Shown here piece after piece: positions 22,032-30,567 of a stretch of 46,906 bases of DNA. The position numbers and the translations under genes were made by a program. This DNA comes from Nitrospinota bacterium. Its GTDB lineage: Bacteria > Nitrospinota_A > UBA7883 > JACRLM01. The notes under the pieces were generated by a model. That model made no database searches, was not told the origin of the DNA, and worked only from the letters and a program-made list of their open reading frames with translations. Every line of letters begins with the position of its first letter. Within the stretch, counting starts at the first letter, position 1. Where the stretch lies: the NCBI GenBank assembly GCA_016235255.1, contig JACRLM010000081.1:1-46906 (forward strand), given 5' to 3'.

Positions 22032-23774
22032 ATGGAAAAGCGATATTACGATTTCTTGTACGATCCCAAGACATACGAGGACATCCCCTGCCAGTTCAAC
22101 TGTCCGGTCCATACGGACGTGCAGGAATACATTCATCTTATATCCAAAGGAAAATACGCGCAGGCGCACGCGCTGATCCGCGAGACGAATCCGTTTCCGT
22201 CGGTGTGCGGCCGGGTGTGCCAGCACCCTTGCGAAACAGGGTGCAACCGGCAGAAGCTGGACACATCCGTTTCGATAAGGGCGCTTAAGCGGGCCGCCAC
22301 GGATTTTTCGGACAGCCAGTTCATCCCTCCCGCAAAATCGTACTGCACGAAAGAGAAGATAGCGGTGATCGGGGCCGGCCCGGCCGGGCTGACGGCGGCG
22401 TATGACCTGGCGCGGCTCGGCTATCGCGTCACGGTGTTCGAGGCGGAGAAGCATCCGGGAGGAATGTTGCGCTATGGGATACCGGCTTACAGGCTCCCCC
22501 GCGAGGTGATAGACAAGGAGACGGAGTTCGTAAAGAGCGCCGGGGTGGAGATTAAATACGGGGTGCGGGTCGGCAGGGATATTTCCCTCCACGCGCTTCG
22601 GGAGGAGTTCAAGGCGGTGCTTATCGCCGCGGGGGCCTGGAAAGCGGCGCTGCTAAACGTTCCGGGCGAGGGATTGGCCGGCGTTTATCACGGCGCCACG
22701 TTCATGTACAAGATAAACAATGGCGAGGCGATGTCCCTTGCCGGCAAGACTGTGGTGGTGGTGGGCGGCGGATTCACGGCGATGGACGTTTCCCGCTCGT
22801 CAATCCGCATGGGCGCCAAGGAGGTGCACATCGTTTACCGCCGCACGAAGGACGAGATCCCGGTGGTGCCGTCTGAAATAGTGGAGGCGGAGGAAGAGGG
22901 GGTCCATTTCCACTACCTGGTGGCCCCGGTGGAGGTCGTTTCAAAGGACGGCAAGAACGTGTCTGGCCTTAAGCTTATAAAGAACAAGCTGGGCGAGCCG
23001 GACAAGAGCGGCAGGCGCAAACCGGTGCAGATCGAAGGTTCCGAGTTTGTGATGGAGTGCGATATCGTGGCCCCGGCGGTCTCCCAGGCGCCGGAGACGG
23101 ACTGCCTCAACGGCATGAACGGCATCAGGATGAGCAACTGGGGCTCCATCGTTGTGGACGAGAAGAGCTGGATGACGAACATCCCCGGCATATTCGCCGT
23201 GGGGGATTTTATAACAGGGACCCAGCACGCCATAAAGGTCATCGCCGAGGGGCATCACGCCGCCGTGTCCATTGACACGTACCTGCGGGGCGAACCGGCG
23301 GAATACGCCAAAAAGAACCGGGACAATTACGTTATCGAGGACGCGGACGAGCCTTCGGACAAAAGCTATCACTACGACGACATCACGCGCAAGTCCAGCG
23401 GCACAATACCGATCCGCCAGCGGGTGACCACCTGGAAAGAGGTGGAGACCGGGCTGACCAAAGAACAGGCGGAAGCGGAGGCGAGCCGGTGTTTCCAGTG
23501 CAACTACCTGTGGACGTACATCCCGGAGTCGTGCATCATGTGCGCCAACTGCGTGGACGTGTGCCCGCAGTACTGCCTGTCCATCACTCCGCTCACGGAG
23601 CTTGAGCATCAGCGCTGGCTCAACGAGGGGATCGGGCTTAAAGAGCAGGGGGTCACAGGCATCCAGATAGACAAGAGCAGGTGCATACGCTGCGGATTCT
23701 GCAAGGCGGTGTGCCCGACGGACTCTATCACTTTCTCCTGTTACAAAGGGATGGCTGAAAGGGCGAAGGTCTGA
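22032..23774 (+). CDS. Glutamate-synthase-beta-like NAD(P)H flavoprotein with C-terminal 2[4Fe-4S] ferredoxin domain
   Basis: 580 residues. The N-terminal Fe-S domain has CQFNCPVHTDVQEYI and CGRVCQHPCETGCNRQKLD (about 17-80). A FAD site IGAGPAGLTAAYDLARLGY (about 113-131) is followed by GGMLRYGIPAYRLP, and the NAD(P)H site VVVVGGGFTAMDVSRSS is at about 241-257, as in GltD, DpyD and NfnB relatives. The C-terminus adds two [4Fe-4S] motifs, CIMCANCVDVCP and CIRCGFCKAVCP. No glutamate synthase large subunit is nearby. Placed 142 bases after the cytochrome bc genes, it may link NAD(P)H or ferredoxin to the quinone or bc chain; that is inference. Confidence 0.9.
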   Translation: MEKRYYDFLYDPKTYEDIPCQFNCPVHTDVQEYIHLISKGKYAQAHALIRETNPFPSVCGRVCQHPCETGCNRQKLDTSVSIRALKRAATDFSDSQFIPPAKSYCTKEKIAVIGAGPAGLTAAYDLARLGYRVTVFEAEKHPGGMLRYGIPAYRLPREVIDKETEFVKSAGVEIKYGVRVGRDISLHALREEFKAVLIAAGAWKAALLNVPGEGLAGVYHGATFMYKINNGEAMSLAGKTVVVVGGGFTAMDVSRSSIRMGAKEVHIVYRRTKDEIPVVPSEIVEAEEEGVHFHYLVAPVEVVSKDGKNVSGLKLIKNKLGEPDKSGRRKPVQIEGSEFVMECDIVAPAVSQAPETDCLNGMNGIRMSNWGSIVVDEKSWMTNIPGIFAVGDFITGTQHAIKVIAEGHHAAVSIDTYLRGEPAEYAKKNRDNYVIEDADEPSDKSYHYDDITRKSSGTIPIRQRVTTWKEVETGLTKEQAEAEASRCFQCNYLWTYIPESCIMCANCVDVCPQYCLSITPLTELEHQRWLNEGIGLKEQGVTGIQIDKSRCIRCGFCKAVCPTDSITFSCYKGMAERAKV

Positions 23775-23840
23775 CGGCCGCGCCATGGTTGGCGTCCGGT
23801 GTGGAGCTTGTATGATTCAACTAGCGCAAGTGAGGGGTTT

Positions 23841-24230
23841 ATGCTAACAGTAAAAGACAGGATGGCCGTTGAGATATCCAAGGTTGAAAGCTCCTCAACG
23901 GTCCTTGCCGTCGCGAAAATCATGGCGGAAAAAAGGATCGGAAGCCTGCTGGTTCAAAAGGACGGCAAGATAGCGGGGATAATCACCGAGACGGACCTTG
24001 TGCGCAAGGTGATGGCCGCCGGGGTGGACGCCGCGAAGCTTTACGCCACGGACGTGATGAGCGCGCCGTTGAAGACGATAGACTCCTCCAAGAAACTGTA
24101 CGAAGCGGCGGAGTTCATGGACAGCCAGCACATCCGCCATCTTGCGGTGGAGGAGAATGGTGAAGTGGTGGGGGTCATCTCCGTGCGCGACCTGATCCAT
24201 CCGGAGTTTGTGGACGGCGAAGGCTGGTAG
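23841..24230 (+). CDS. Tandem CBS-domain protein
   Basis: 129 residues from ATG 23841, preceded by GAGGGG. Two CBS domains: SSTVLAVAKIMAEKRIGSLL with GKIAGIITETDLVRKVMA, and DSSKKLYEAAEFMDSQHIRH with GEVVGVISVRDLIHPEF. Such stand-alone pairs usually bind adenine nucleotides and sense energy state. It follows the flavoprotein gene by 66 bases and may belong to the same transcription unit. It converges on the sensor kinase gene with a 3-base gap. Confidence 0.9.
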   Translation: MLTVKDRMAVEISKVESSSTVLAVAKIMAEKRIGSLLVQKDGKIAGIITETDLVRKVMAAGVDAAKLYATDVMSAPLKTIDSSKKLYEAAEFMDSQHIRHLAVEENGEVVGVISVRDLIHPEFVDGEGW

Positions 24231-24233
24231 CGG

Positions 24234-25637
24234 TCATTTCCCCGCCGCGGGGAACTCCACCTCGAATATGGCGCCGGACGGAATGTTGTTCCGGACATTG
24301 ACCTGCGCCCCGTGCATGTCGGCGATCTGCCGCACAATGGCAAGCCCAAGGCCGCATCCGGGCGCCGTAGATTCGGGCATCCTGTAAAACCGCTCGAACA
24401 CACGCTCCCGTTCGCTTTCCGGGATCCCCCGCCCGTTGTCCTCCACGCACAACGCCACGCAACCTTCTTTCTTCCTCACTTTAACTGTCACCACGCCTGA
24501 TGGCTGGATGTAGCGTATTGCGTTGTCCACAAGGTTGTCGAGCATCTCCCTTATCAGCCCCTTGTCGCCGTTTACCATAAGCGGCCCATCGTCCTGATCG
24601 AAACCCACGTCTATCCCCTTGTCCAGCGCCCTGGCGGCCCAATGGGAGGTGGTCTGCATGGCGGCGGCGCCCATATCGAATACCGCGAAAGAGGGGGGGA
24701 TGTTTTCCTGCGGCTCCACCCTGGCCAGCGAAAGGAGCTGGTTTGTGACGTGTATCAGGCGCTCCACGGCAAGCTTGATTTGATTGAGCGAATCGGCTGT
24801 CTCCGGGGTAACGGACTGGCGCAAGGCAAGCTCCGTCTGGGTCTTGATGCCGGCCAGCGGTGTGCGCAACTGGTGGGCGGCGTTGGATATGAACCTGTGG
24901 CGCGCCGCAAGGGCGTCCTCGTTGCGTTTGAGAAGCCCGTTAATAGCTTCCAGCAACGGGGCCACTTCCACCGGGGCCTTTTCTTCCTTGAGCGGGCTTA
25001 AGTCATTCCATGAGCGGCTGGCGACTTCATTGCGTATATCGTCCACAGGGCCCAGGCCGTGGCTTACGCCGCGCCAGGCAAGCACCGCTGTGATGGCCAC
25101 CAGCAGCAATTGAGGGATGAATACGCCCGCCAGTATTTCCCCGGCGACGATCTGGCGTTTGTTCAGCGTCTCCGCGATTTGCACGGTCACCATCCCGTCC
25201 GCTTTCCCGGCCCCTTGCGGCTGGGTGAAAAGGGCGGCCACGCGCACAGGCTCCCCCCGGTAATCGCCGTAATAAAACTGCTTTTTGTCCCTGCCGCCGC
25301 TCCAGGCGGCAGGACCAAGCCCTGCGGCGCCGGACACATGCTTTCCTTTCCCGTCCGTGACCTTGTACACCACCTTGTCGTACTGGTCCCACAACAGCAT
25401 TTCCATGGCTGGATGGGGGAGGTCCAACGTAATTTTGCCGTTTATTACCTTTACCTGGCTTGCGACGGCCAGGGCGGTGTTGAGCAGGTAGCGGTCTGAA
25501 GTGATGTCCACATACCGCAGCGCGATATAATACGACAGCGCTCCGCTGGCGGTGACGATGATGATCATCGGCGGGATGAGCCAGCGCAGGAGGTTGTGGC
25601 GAAGCGAAAGTCCGCCGCGCCGCTTATTTCCCGCCAT
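24234..25637 (-). CDS. Membrane sensor histidine kinase (TctE/QseC-like)
   Basis: 467 residues. The first transmembrane helix (WLIPPMIIIVTASGALSYYI) and a second (LAGVFIPQLLLVAITAVLAW) enclose a periplasmic sensor of about 130 residues of the 2CSK type. The dimerisation box is RHRFISNAAHQLRTPLAGIK with the phospho-His. The ATPase has N-box EMLDNLVDNAIRYI, G1 VEDNGRGIPE and G2 GCGLGLAIVRQIADMHGA. Its start overlaps the 3' end of the response regulator gene by 14 bases, so the two form a two-component system. The ligand is unknown; relatives sense carboxylates or cations. Confidence 0.93.
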   Translation of the reverse strand: MAGNKRRGGLSLRHNLLRWLIPPMIIIVTASGALSYYIALRYVDITSDRYLLNTALAVASQVKVINGKITLDLPHPAMEMLLWDQYDKVVYKVTDGKGKHVSGAAGLGPAAWSGGRDKKQFYYGDYRGEPVRVAALFTQPQGAGKADGMVTVQIAETLNKRQIVAGEILAGVFIPQLLLVAITAVLAWRGVSHGLGPVDDIRNEVASRSWNDLSPLKEEKAPVEVAPLLEAINGLLKRNEDALAARHRFISNAAHQLRTPLAGIKTQTELALRQSVTPETADSLNQIKLAVERLIHVTNQLLSLARVEPQENIPPSFAVFDMGAAAMQTTSHWAARALDKGIDVGFDQDDGPLMVNGDKGLIREMLDNLVDNAIRYIQPSGVVTVKVRKKEGCVALCVEDNGRGIPESERERVFERFYRMPESTAPGCGLGLAIVRQIADMHGAQVNVRNNIPSGAIFEVEFPAAGK

Positions 25638-26292
25638 CCAGAAGGTAGCCCAATCCCCTGACGGTGCGGATGTTCACACCATAAGGCTCCAGCTTTTTTC
25701 TTACCCTGTGCACATAGACCTCTATGGCGTTGGAGCCGATTTCCTCCCCCATGCCGCAAAGCCTGGCGGCGAGCCGTTCCTTGTCCATAATCCTGCCGGC
25801 CATGGAGGCCAGCGCCTCGAGCACACCCAGTTCGCGGGACGAAAGGTCCAGCGCTATCTCCCCGACCATGGCCCTTTTGCCGGCCACGTCAATCTTAAGG
25901 GCGCCAACCTGGATAAAATCGGCTCCGGAGGCCTTGGACCTGCGGACAAGCGAGCGCACCCGCGCCTCCAGCTCCGAAAGATCGAAAGGTTTTGTCAGGT
26001 AATCGTCCGCTCCCATATCAAGCCCGGCCACGCGCTGGGCCACTGTGTCCCTGGCTGTGAGCACAAGCACCGGGGTGGGGGACTTGCGGCCGCGCAATCG
26101 TTTCAATATCTCAAGCCCGTCCATTCCCGGCAGGCCCAGGTCGAGGATCACCGCGTCGTAAACCTGTGTGGTGAGGGCGGCGTCCGCATCATGCCCGTCT
26201 TCCACGCAGTCCACCTTGTGGCCTGTCTGCCGGAACGACCTGTCCAGCCCGTTGCGCAGCACCGGGTCGTCCTCCACGATAAGTAATCTCAT
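25624..26292 (-). CDS. OmpR/PhoB-type response regulator
   Basis: 222 residues. The receiver domain begins MRLLIVEDDPVLRNGLDRSF, with phospho-Asp in AVILDLGLPGMDGLE (about residue 51) and the conserved Lys in DDYLTKPFDL. The winged-helix DNA-binding domain includes LSSRELGVLEALASMAGR and NAIEVYVHRVRKKLEPYGV, ending TVRGLGYLLDGGK. It is transcribed first, followed by its kinase. The 470 bases upstream (26293-26761) hold family B repeats and no gene. Confidence 0.95.
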   Translation of the reverse strand: MRLLIVEDDPVLRNGLDRSFRQTGHKVDCVEDGHDADAALTTQVYDAVILDLGLPGMDGLEILKRLRGRKSPTPVLVLTARDTVAQRVAGLDMGADDYLTKPFDLSELEARVRSLVRRSKASGADFIQVGALKIDVAGKRAMVGEIALDLSSRELGVLEALASMAGRIMDKERLAARLCGMGEEIGSNAIEVYVHRVRKKLEPYGVNIRTVRGLGYLLDGGK

Positions 26293-26608
26293 GCCGGAAC
26301 GTCCTTTCGAAAAAGGTGATAAACGATTTCATATCTTACTCTCAAGGCTTATGGCGGGCGATGGAAATAATTGGATGGCAGTAAGCGGCCTGTAAGGAAC
26401 GGGATGTATATTCGGAGCATCGTCTTGCGCGGATTTGTTTTTGACCGCGGCGGATGGTCTGTTTTTGGGGGCGGGGGGTGGCGCATACCCGCTTAACATG
26501 CCTGTTCACCCCCCATTGAAAAAGCAGCCGTCGCCGCGGTTTTTTTTGTGCGCGGAAGTTTCAATCAGGGATGATGGGCAGGCTCGCAAGAGCGAAGATC
26601 AAGAATTT

Positions 26609-26757
26609 CCACCACAGAGGAGCAGAGGCGCGGAGGGGAAGAACTTTTGCCTCTTTTGCTTGCGTGTATTAGTGGTTATGAAAAAAATAACCACAGAGCC
26701 ATTGTTCCACAGAGAATATTTATCTTCTCTGTGGCTGTGTGCCTCTGTGGTTATATT
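26609..26757. repeat. Family B repeats between the response regulator and arginine decarboxylase genes
   Basis: Left arm ACCACAGAGGAGCAGAGGCG at 26611-26630 with a decayed right arm (TATTAGTGGTTATG). It is followed by a second unit starting ATAACCACAGAGCCATTG and ending CTGTGTGCCTCTGTGGTTAT (26686-26755), which contains an internal ACAGAGAA/TTCTCTGT pair. Confidence 0.65.
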
Positions 26758-26761
26758 CTTT

Positions 26762-27304
26762 TCAGAAAAGGAAAATAGCCGCCGCCACCACCGTGGTGTA
26801 TCCGCTCTTCACGATGGCGCTTTGGGTGATGTTGCGCGTGTTGACTATCCGGTTGGATATCTTGAACACCTCTTTCTTGTGGTCCCAGCTTGCGCTCTCG
26901 TCAAACTCCACGCCAAGCGTGGAGGCGAGCATGGCCGCCGCCAGGTCCTCGGCGTAGTCCCCCGCCTGCTTGTCGTTCTGGCCATAGCCGTGGTGCTCGC
27001 TCAAATAGCCGTAGCTGTTCTTGTCCGTGGGGATGGCGCAGCCGACGGACGACGACACCAGCCTGTGCGGCTCGTTGCTGCCGCACCGGGCCATGACGCA
27101 GAAGGTGATGGCGCCGGGATCGAGAAGCTTTTCACCTTCCCTGCGGGAGATGATCTTGCAGTTTGGCGGCAGGATGGACGAAACGTACACAAGGTTGCAC
27201 TTTTCGATTCCCGCGTCGCGAAGCGCCAGCTCGAACGAGCGAAGCTCCTCTTTATGCGTGCCGACTCCGTTCGTGAAAAACAGTTTTTTGGGGACGAGAT
27301 TCAT
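26762..27304 (-). CDS. Pyruvoyl-dependent arginine decarboxylase
   Basis: 180 residues matching the PvlArgDC family, which decarboxylates arginine to agmatine with a self-generated pyruvoyl group. The proenzyme cleavage motif is [16 protein letters not shown] (Ser-Ser at about 41-42), followed by [20 protein letters not shown], the [18 protein letters not shown] loop and a catalytic Glu segment. The N-terminus [20 protein letters not shown] is typical. Last gene of the minus-strand run that includes nadE (34-base gap). With the deoxyhypusine-synthase-like enzyme at 12767-13855 it suggests an agmatine-based polyamine route. Confidence 0.94.
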   Translation of the reverse strand: MNLVPKKLFFTNGVGTHKEELRSFELALRDAGIEKCNLVYVSSILPPNCKIISRREGEKLLDPGAITFCVMARCGSNEPHRLVSSSVGCAIPTDKNSYGYLSEHHGYGQNDKQAGDYAEDLAAAMLASTLGVEFDESASWDHKKEVFKISNRIVNTRNITQSAIVKSGYTTVVAAAIFLF

Positions 27305-27338
27305 CTTCTCCCACGCTCTCCTAAATCAAGCCGGCCGG

Positions 27339-29030
27339 TCAAGGCCGCTGGTCAATAAACCTGCAGGTGATTGGAATCCGCCTGTCCCGTCCAAACGCTT
27401 TGGATGTGATCTTTACTCCAACCGGTCCCTGCCGTCTTTTATACTCGTTGAGGTCCACCATGCGGACAATCTTCTCAACGAGTTGCTTACTGTAACCCAA
27501 ATTCACGATCTCATCAATAGTCTTGTCGCGCTCGATGTACTCGGCGAGCACGGCGTCGAGAATATCGTATGGGGGCAGGCTGTCGGTGTCCTTCTGGCCG
27601 GGTCGAAGCTCGGCGGAGGGCTCTTTTTCGATGGTGGCGCCGGGGATGACGCCGTGCCCCGCCGAATCGTTGCGCCACCTGGCCAGCGAGTACACCCGCG
27701 TCTTGAAAACGTCCTTTATAACGGCCAGCCCGCCGGCCATGTCGCCATACAGCGTGCAGTATCCCACGGCGGTCTCGCTCTTGTTCCCGGTGGTGAGCAG
27801 AAGCCATCCGAACTTGTTGGAAAGCGCCATGCAAAGCGCCCCGCGAATCCTGGCCTGTATGTTCTCCTCGGTGGCGTCCTTGCCTCGCCCCGTGAACGTT
27901 TCGCGCAGCGCCTCGTCGTACGCCGTCATTATCCCGCCGATGGGGATGGAGACCATGCCGACTCCAAGGTTTGCCGCAAGCTCGTTTGCGTCCTTTACCG
28001 AGCCTTCGGACGAGAAAGGGGAGGGGAGCGACACGCCGTGGGCCCGCGCAGGCCCCAATGCGTCCACGGCGATGGCCGCCGTCAGCGCCGAGTCTATCCC
28101 GCCGGAGAGGGCTATCACCACGTCCGTAAATCCGTTCTTGGAGACGTAATCGCGCACTCCCATGGTGAGCGCCTTGTAAATCTCCTCGTCCTCGTTTTCG
28201 ATGACGCGGCGCCTTGTTTCCTTTAACGGCTGTCTTGCGGCGGATGAAGACGTCACCTGGACAACGCTTCTTTGGTATCCGGAATTATTCGCGGTCAGGT
28301 CAAAATCGTAAACAAGGAAATCCTCGTCGAACGCCGCCGCTTCGGCAAGGATGGCGCCGTCCGGCCCGAGGATGAACGAACGCCCGTCGAACACAAGTTC
28401 GTCCTGCCCCCCCGCCTGGTTAAGATAGGCGAAAGGCAGGCCGGTCTTTCTGACCAGCCTTTCCACATGCTCTTTGCGTTTTGACAGCACGCCGCTCCTG
28501 TATGGCGAGCCGGATATGTTCACAAGCAGGCTCGCCCCGTCCGCGGCCTGGGATGTCACGATATCGTTTTCCACCCATATGTCCTCGCATATGGATATGC
28601 CCACGCCGTGGCCCCCTGTCACCAGCAGTTGGCCGTTGGCCCCGTGGGTGAAGTAGCGCCTCTCGTCGAATACTCCGTAGTTTGGCAGTTCAGTCTTGTA
28701 GACCGAGCCGCGCCATTTGCCGTCGCCGAGAATGCAGGCGGCGTTCATCGGCGCGCCATCGTGGAACACCGGTGATCCCACCACCGCCGCTATCCCCGTG
28801 GCCTCCTTTGCCAGTTCACGCACGTATTCTTCGCACCGGGTGATGAACGAGCGGCGCATAAGAAGGTCCTCCGGCGGATATCCGCACACCGAAAGCTCCG
28901 GGAACACCACCAGGTCCGCTCCGGCCTCCTTGCCCATCCGGATGCATTTGCGGATGATCTCGCCGTTGCCGCGCAGGTCCCCCACGGTGGGATTTATCTG
29001 GGCCAACGCCAGGCGGAAGGGGTTGCTCAT
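27339..29030 (-). CDS. nadE: Glutamine-dependent NAD+ synthetase
   Basis: 563 residues, two domains. The N-terminal nitrilase-type glutaminase (residues 1-260) has catalytic Glu in LVVFPELSVCGYPPEDLLMR and the Cys in GISICEDIWVENDI. The C-terminal ATP-pyrophosphatase has VVIALSGGIDSALTAAIAVD. The motif block LLLTTGNKSETAVGYCTLYG is typical of NadE. It makes NAD from deamido-NAD, ATP and glutamine. Its start overlaps the stop of the DUF3108 gene by 4 bases, indicating a co-transcribed run. Confidence 0.96.
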   Translation of the reverse strand: MSNPFRLALAQINPTVGDLRGNGEIIRKCIRMGKEAGADLVVFPELSVCGYPPEDLLMRRSFITRCEEYVRELAKEATGIAAVVGSPVFHDGAPMNAACILGDGKWRGSVYKTELPNYGVFDERRYFTHGANGQLLVTGGHGVGISICEDIWVENDIVTSQAADGASLLVNISGSPYRSGVLSKRKEHVERLVRKTGLPFAYLNQAGGQDELVFDGRSFILGPDGAILAEAAAFDEDFLVYDFDLTANNSGYQRSVVQVTSSSAARQPLKETRRRVIENEDEEIYKALTMGVRDYVSKNGFTDVVIALSGGIDSALTAAIAVDALGPARAHGVSLPSPFSSEGSVKDANELAANLGVGMVSIPIGGIMTAYDEALRETFTGRGKDATEENIQARIRGALCMALSNKFGWLLLTTGNKSETAVGYCTLYGDMAGGLAVIKDVFKTRVYSLARWRNDSAGHGVIPGATIEKEPSAELRPGQKDTDSLPPYDILDAVLAEYIERDKTIDEIVNLGYSKQLVEKIVRMVDLNEYKRRQGPVGVKITSKAFGRDRRIPITCRFIDQRP

Positions 29031-29938
29031 GGTTTGCCGCCCGCCTCGGCGGGAGTTGTCCCGGCCGTGGCGCCTTTTTCGCCGGCCTGCTCCGGGACGA
29101 TGTCTATCCGCGCCCCGGAATAGTCCCGCAAGGTGGCGTAGAACGCGCCGAAAATGATCTTCGACTTCATCATCACGGGGGCGAAGGCGTTGTCGTCGGA
29201 GAACCAGATGGTCATCTTGCCGCGCCGCTGGAATATCCCCTCGGTCTTAAGCTGCGGCTCCACCACTATGGTGTCCACCAGCCCCTGCCGGATACGGATA
29301 CGCTCCTTGCGCACCGCCTGAATCTTCAGCTCGTATTTTTTCCTGTCGTCGAACACGGGGATTTCAAGCGTCTGGCCCACCTTGATCTTGTCCTTCATCG
29401 CGCGGAACGCGTACATCACGGAAAACGAGTCGAACGTGGCGGGGTCTATTTTGTATTCCTTCGGCTCCTCCCCGTCCACGCTGTACCTGGCCACGCTTTT
29501 CGCGTGGTCGAATTCGATCACCTTGCGTTTCCTGTAATTGCCTTCGGATATGCGTATGTCCACCCCGTTGCTGCGCATGTTGTCCACGTCGAAAATGGAA
29601 GACGACTGGTCGTCCACCTTGTAAAGTGAGCGGACCCAGCCGACGGACCGGGCCAGAAGGTCAATGGAATACAGCCTGCCGCCGGAGCCTGTTTTATCGT
29701 TGATGGAAAGTGACGCCTCGCCACCGAGTATCCCCATCCATGTGACGTCGTAGGTGAACCGTTCGCCGGGGGAGAAGGGGATGCGCGGGGCGGCATCGGC
29801 CATGGCCCCGGCGTTTGCGGAGAATATGTATAGAGTGAGGGCGCAAATCGCCAGCGTCACGGGCAAAAAGCGCGTTGTAAAAACCCCCGGGCCGTTACTG
29901 GCTGGCTGCGTGGGCCGGGTATTTGTTGGAATAGGCAT
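29027..29938 (-). CDS. DUF3108 domain secreted protein
   Basis: 303 residues from ATG 29938. An N-terminal signal or anchor segment is FLPVTLAICALTLYIFSANA. The DUF3108 region follows: SPGERFTYDVTWMGILGGEA, DLLARSVGWVRSLYKVDDQS, YSVDGEEPKEYKIDPATFDS, FDDRKKYELKIQAVRKERIR and KMTIWFSDDNAFAPVMMKSK. The family is periplasmic and uncharacterised. The C-terminal 20 residues are low-complexity (A, G, T, P, E). The start overlaps the 3' end of the methyltransferase gene by 44 bases and the stop overlaps nadE by 4 bases. Confidence 0.87.
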   Translation of the reverse strand: MPIPTNTRPTQPASNGPGVFTTRFLPVTLAICALTLYIFSANAGAMADAAPRIPFSPGERFTYDVTWMGILGGEASLSINDKTGSGGRLYSIDLLARSVGWVRSLYKVDDQSSSIFDVDNMRSNGVDIRISEGNYRKRKVIEFDHAKSVARYSVDGEEPKEYKIDPATFDSFSVMYAFRAMKDKIKVGQTLEIPVFDDRKKYELKIQAVRKERIRIRQGLVDTIVVEPQLKTEGIFQRRGKMTIWFSDDNAFAPVMMKSKIIFGAFYATLRDYSGARIDIVPEQAGEKGATAGTTPAEAGGKP

Positions 29939-30539
29939 GGACGACCTGCCAAAGGTCGAGCTTCTTGAGCTTGGCGGTCTTGAACACCCGGAGGTTGGAC
30001 GTGGTGATAAGGTCTTCCAGCGACATGTCCATCCGCCACCCAAGCTTGCGGAAGAGAGGATCGCACATGTTTTCGACCTTGGCTATCATGGGATTGGACG
30101 AAACGAAATGGTTGACGATGACGATCTCCCCGTCCGGCTTGGTGACACGGCGCATTTCCTCGATCACCCGGAACGGATCCGGCACGACGCTGATGATATG
30201 CGTGGCCACTACGAAATCGAACGTATTGTCCGGAAACTGGAGGTCGCAAGCGTCCATTTCAAGGAGTTTTACGTGGTTTAAACCGTGTTTTTCCACCTTC
30301 TTGCGGGCTTCGCGCAGCATGTGGGTGGATATGTCTATCCCGGTGACGTGGCTGTTATGCGGATACAGCGGAAGCGTAAGCCCCGTGCCCACCCCCACGT
30401 CCAGCACATTGTCCCCCGGTTGTATCTCAAGGTTGCTTATGGCGAACTTCTGGCGGGGGTGGAAGAAACCCTTGAACAGCAGGTCGTAAACCGATGAGTA
30501 GCTCTTGTAAATCTTCTTGATGCTTTCGTATTCCATCAA
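29895..30539 (-). CDS. Class I SAM methyltransferase (phospholipid N-methyltransferase-like)
   Basis: 214 residues beginning MMEYESIKKIYKSYSSVYDL, a UbiE/PmtA-like start. Motif I is VLDVGVGTGLTLPLYP (about 45-60), acidic strand 2 GIDISTHMLREARKK, and DACDLQFPDNTFDFVVATHI for strands 3-4. The organisation is close to Rhodobacter-type phosphatidylethanolamine N-methyltransferases and to menaquinone/ubiquinone C-methyltransferases; these cannot be separated by eye. It follows the AsmA-like gene after 28 bases and precedes DUF3108 with a 44-base overlap. Confidence 0.85.
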   Translation of the reverse strand: MMEYESIKKIYKSYSSVYDLLFKGFFHPRQKFAISNLEIQPGDNVLDVGVGTGLTLPLYPHNSHVTGIDISTHMLREARKKVEKHGLNHVKLLEMDACDLQFPDNTFDFVVATHIISVVPDPFRVIEEMRRVTKPDGEIVIVNHFVSSNPMIAKVENMCDPLFRKLGWRMDMSLEDLITTSNLRVFKTAKLKKLDLWQVVHAYSNKYPAHAASQ

Positions 30540-30567
30540 CCCCTCGTTATAAAGAATGACCTGACGG

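Noticed and set aside
26435..27358. 307-codon plus-strand frame
   Set aside because: It runs through family B repeats and antisense to the arginine decarboxylase; no coherent domain.
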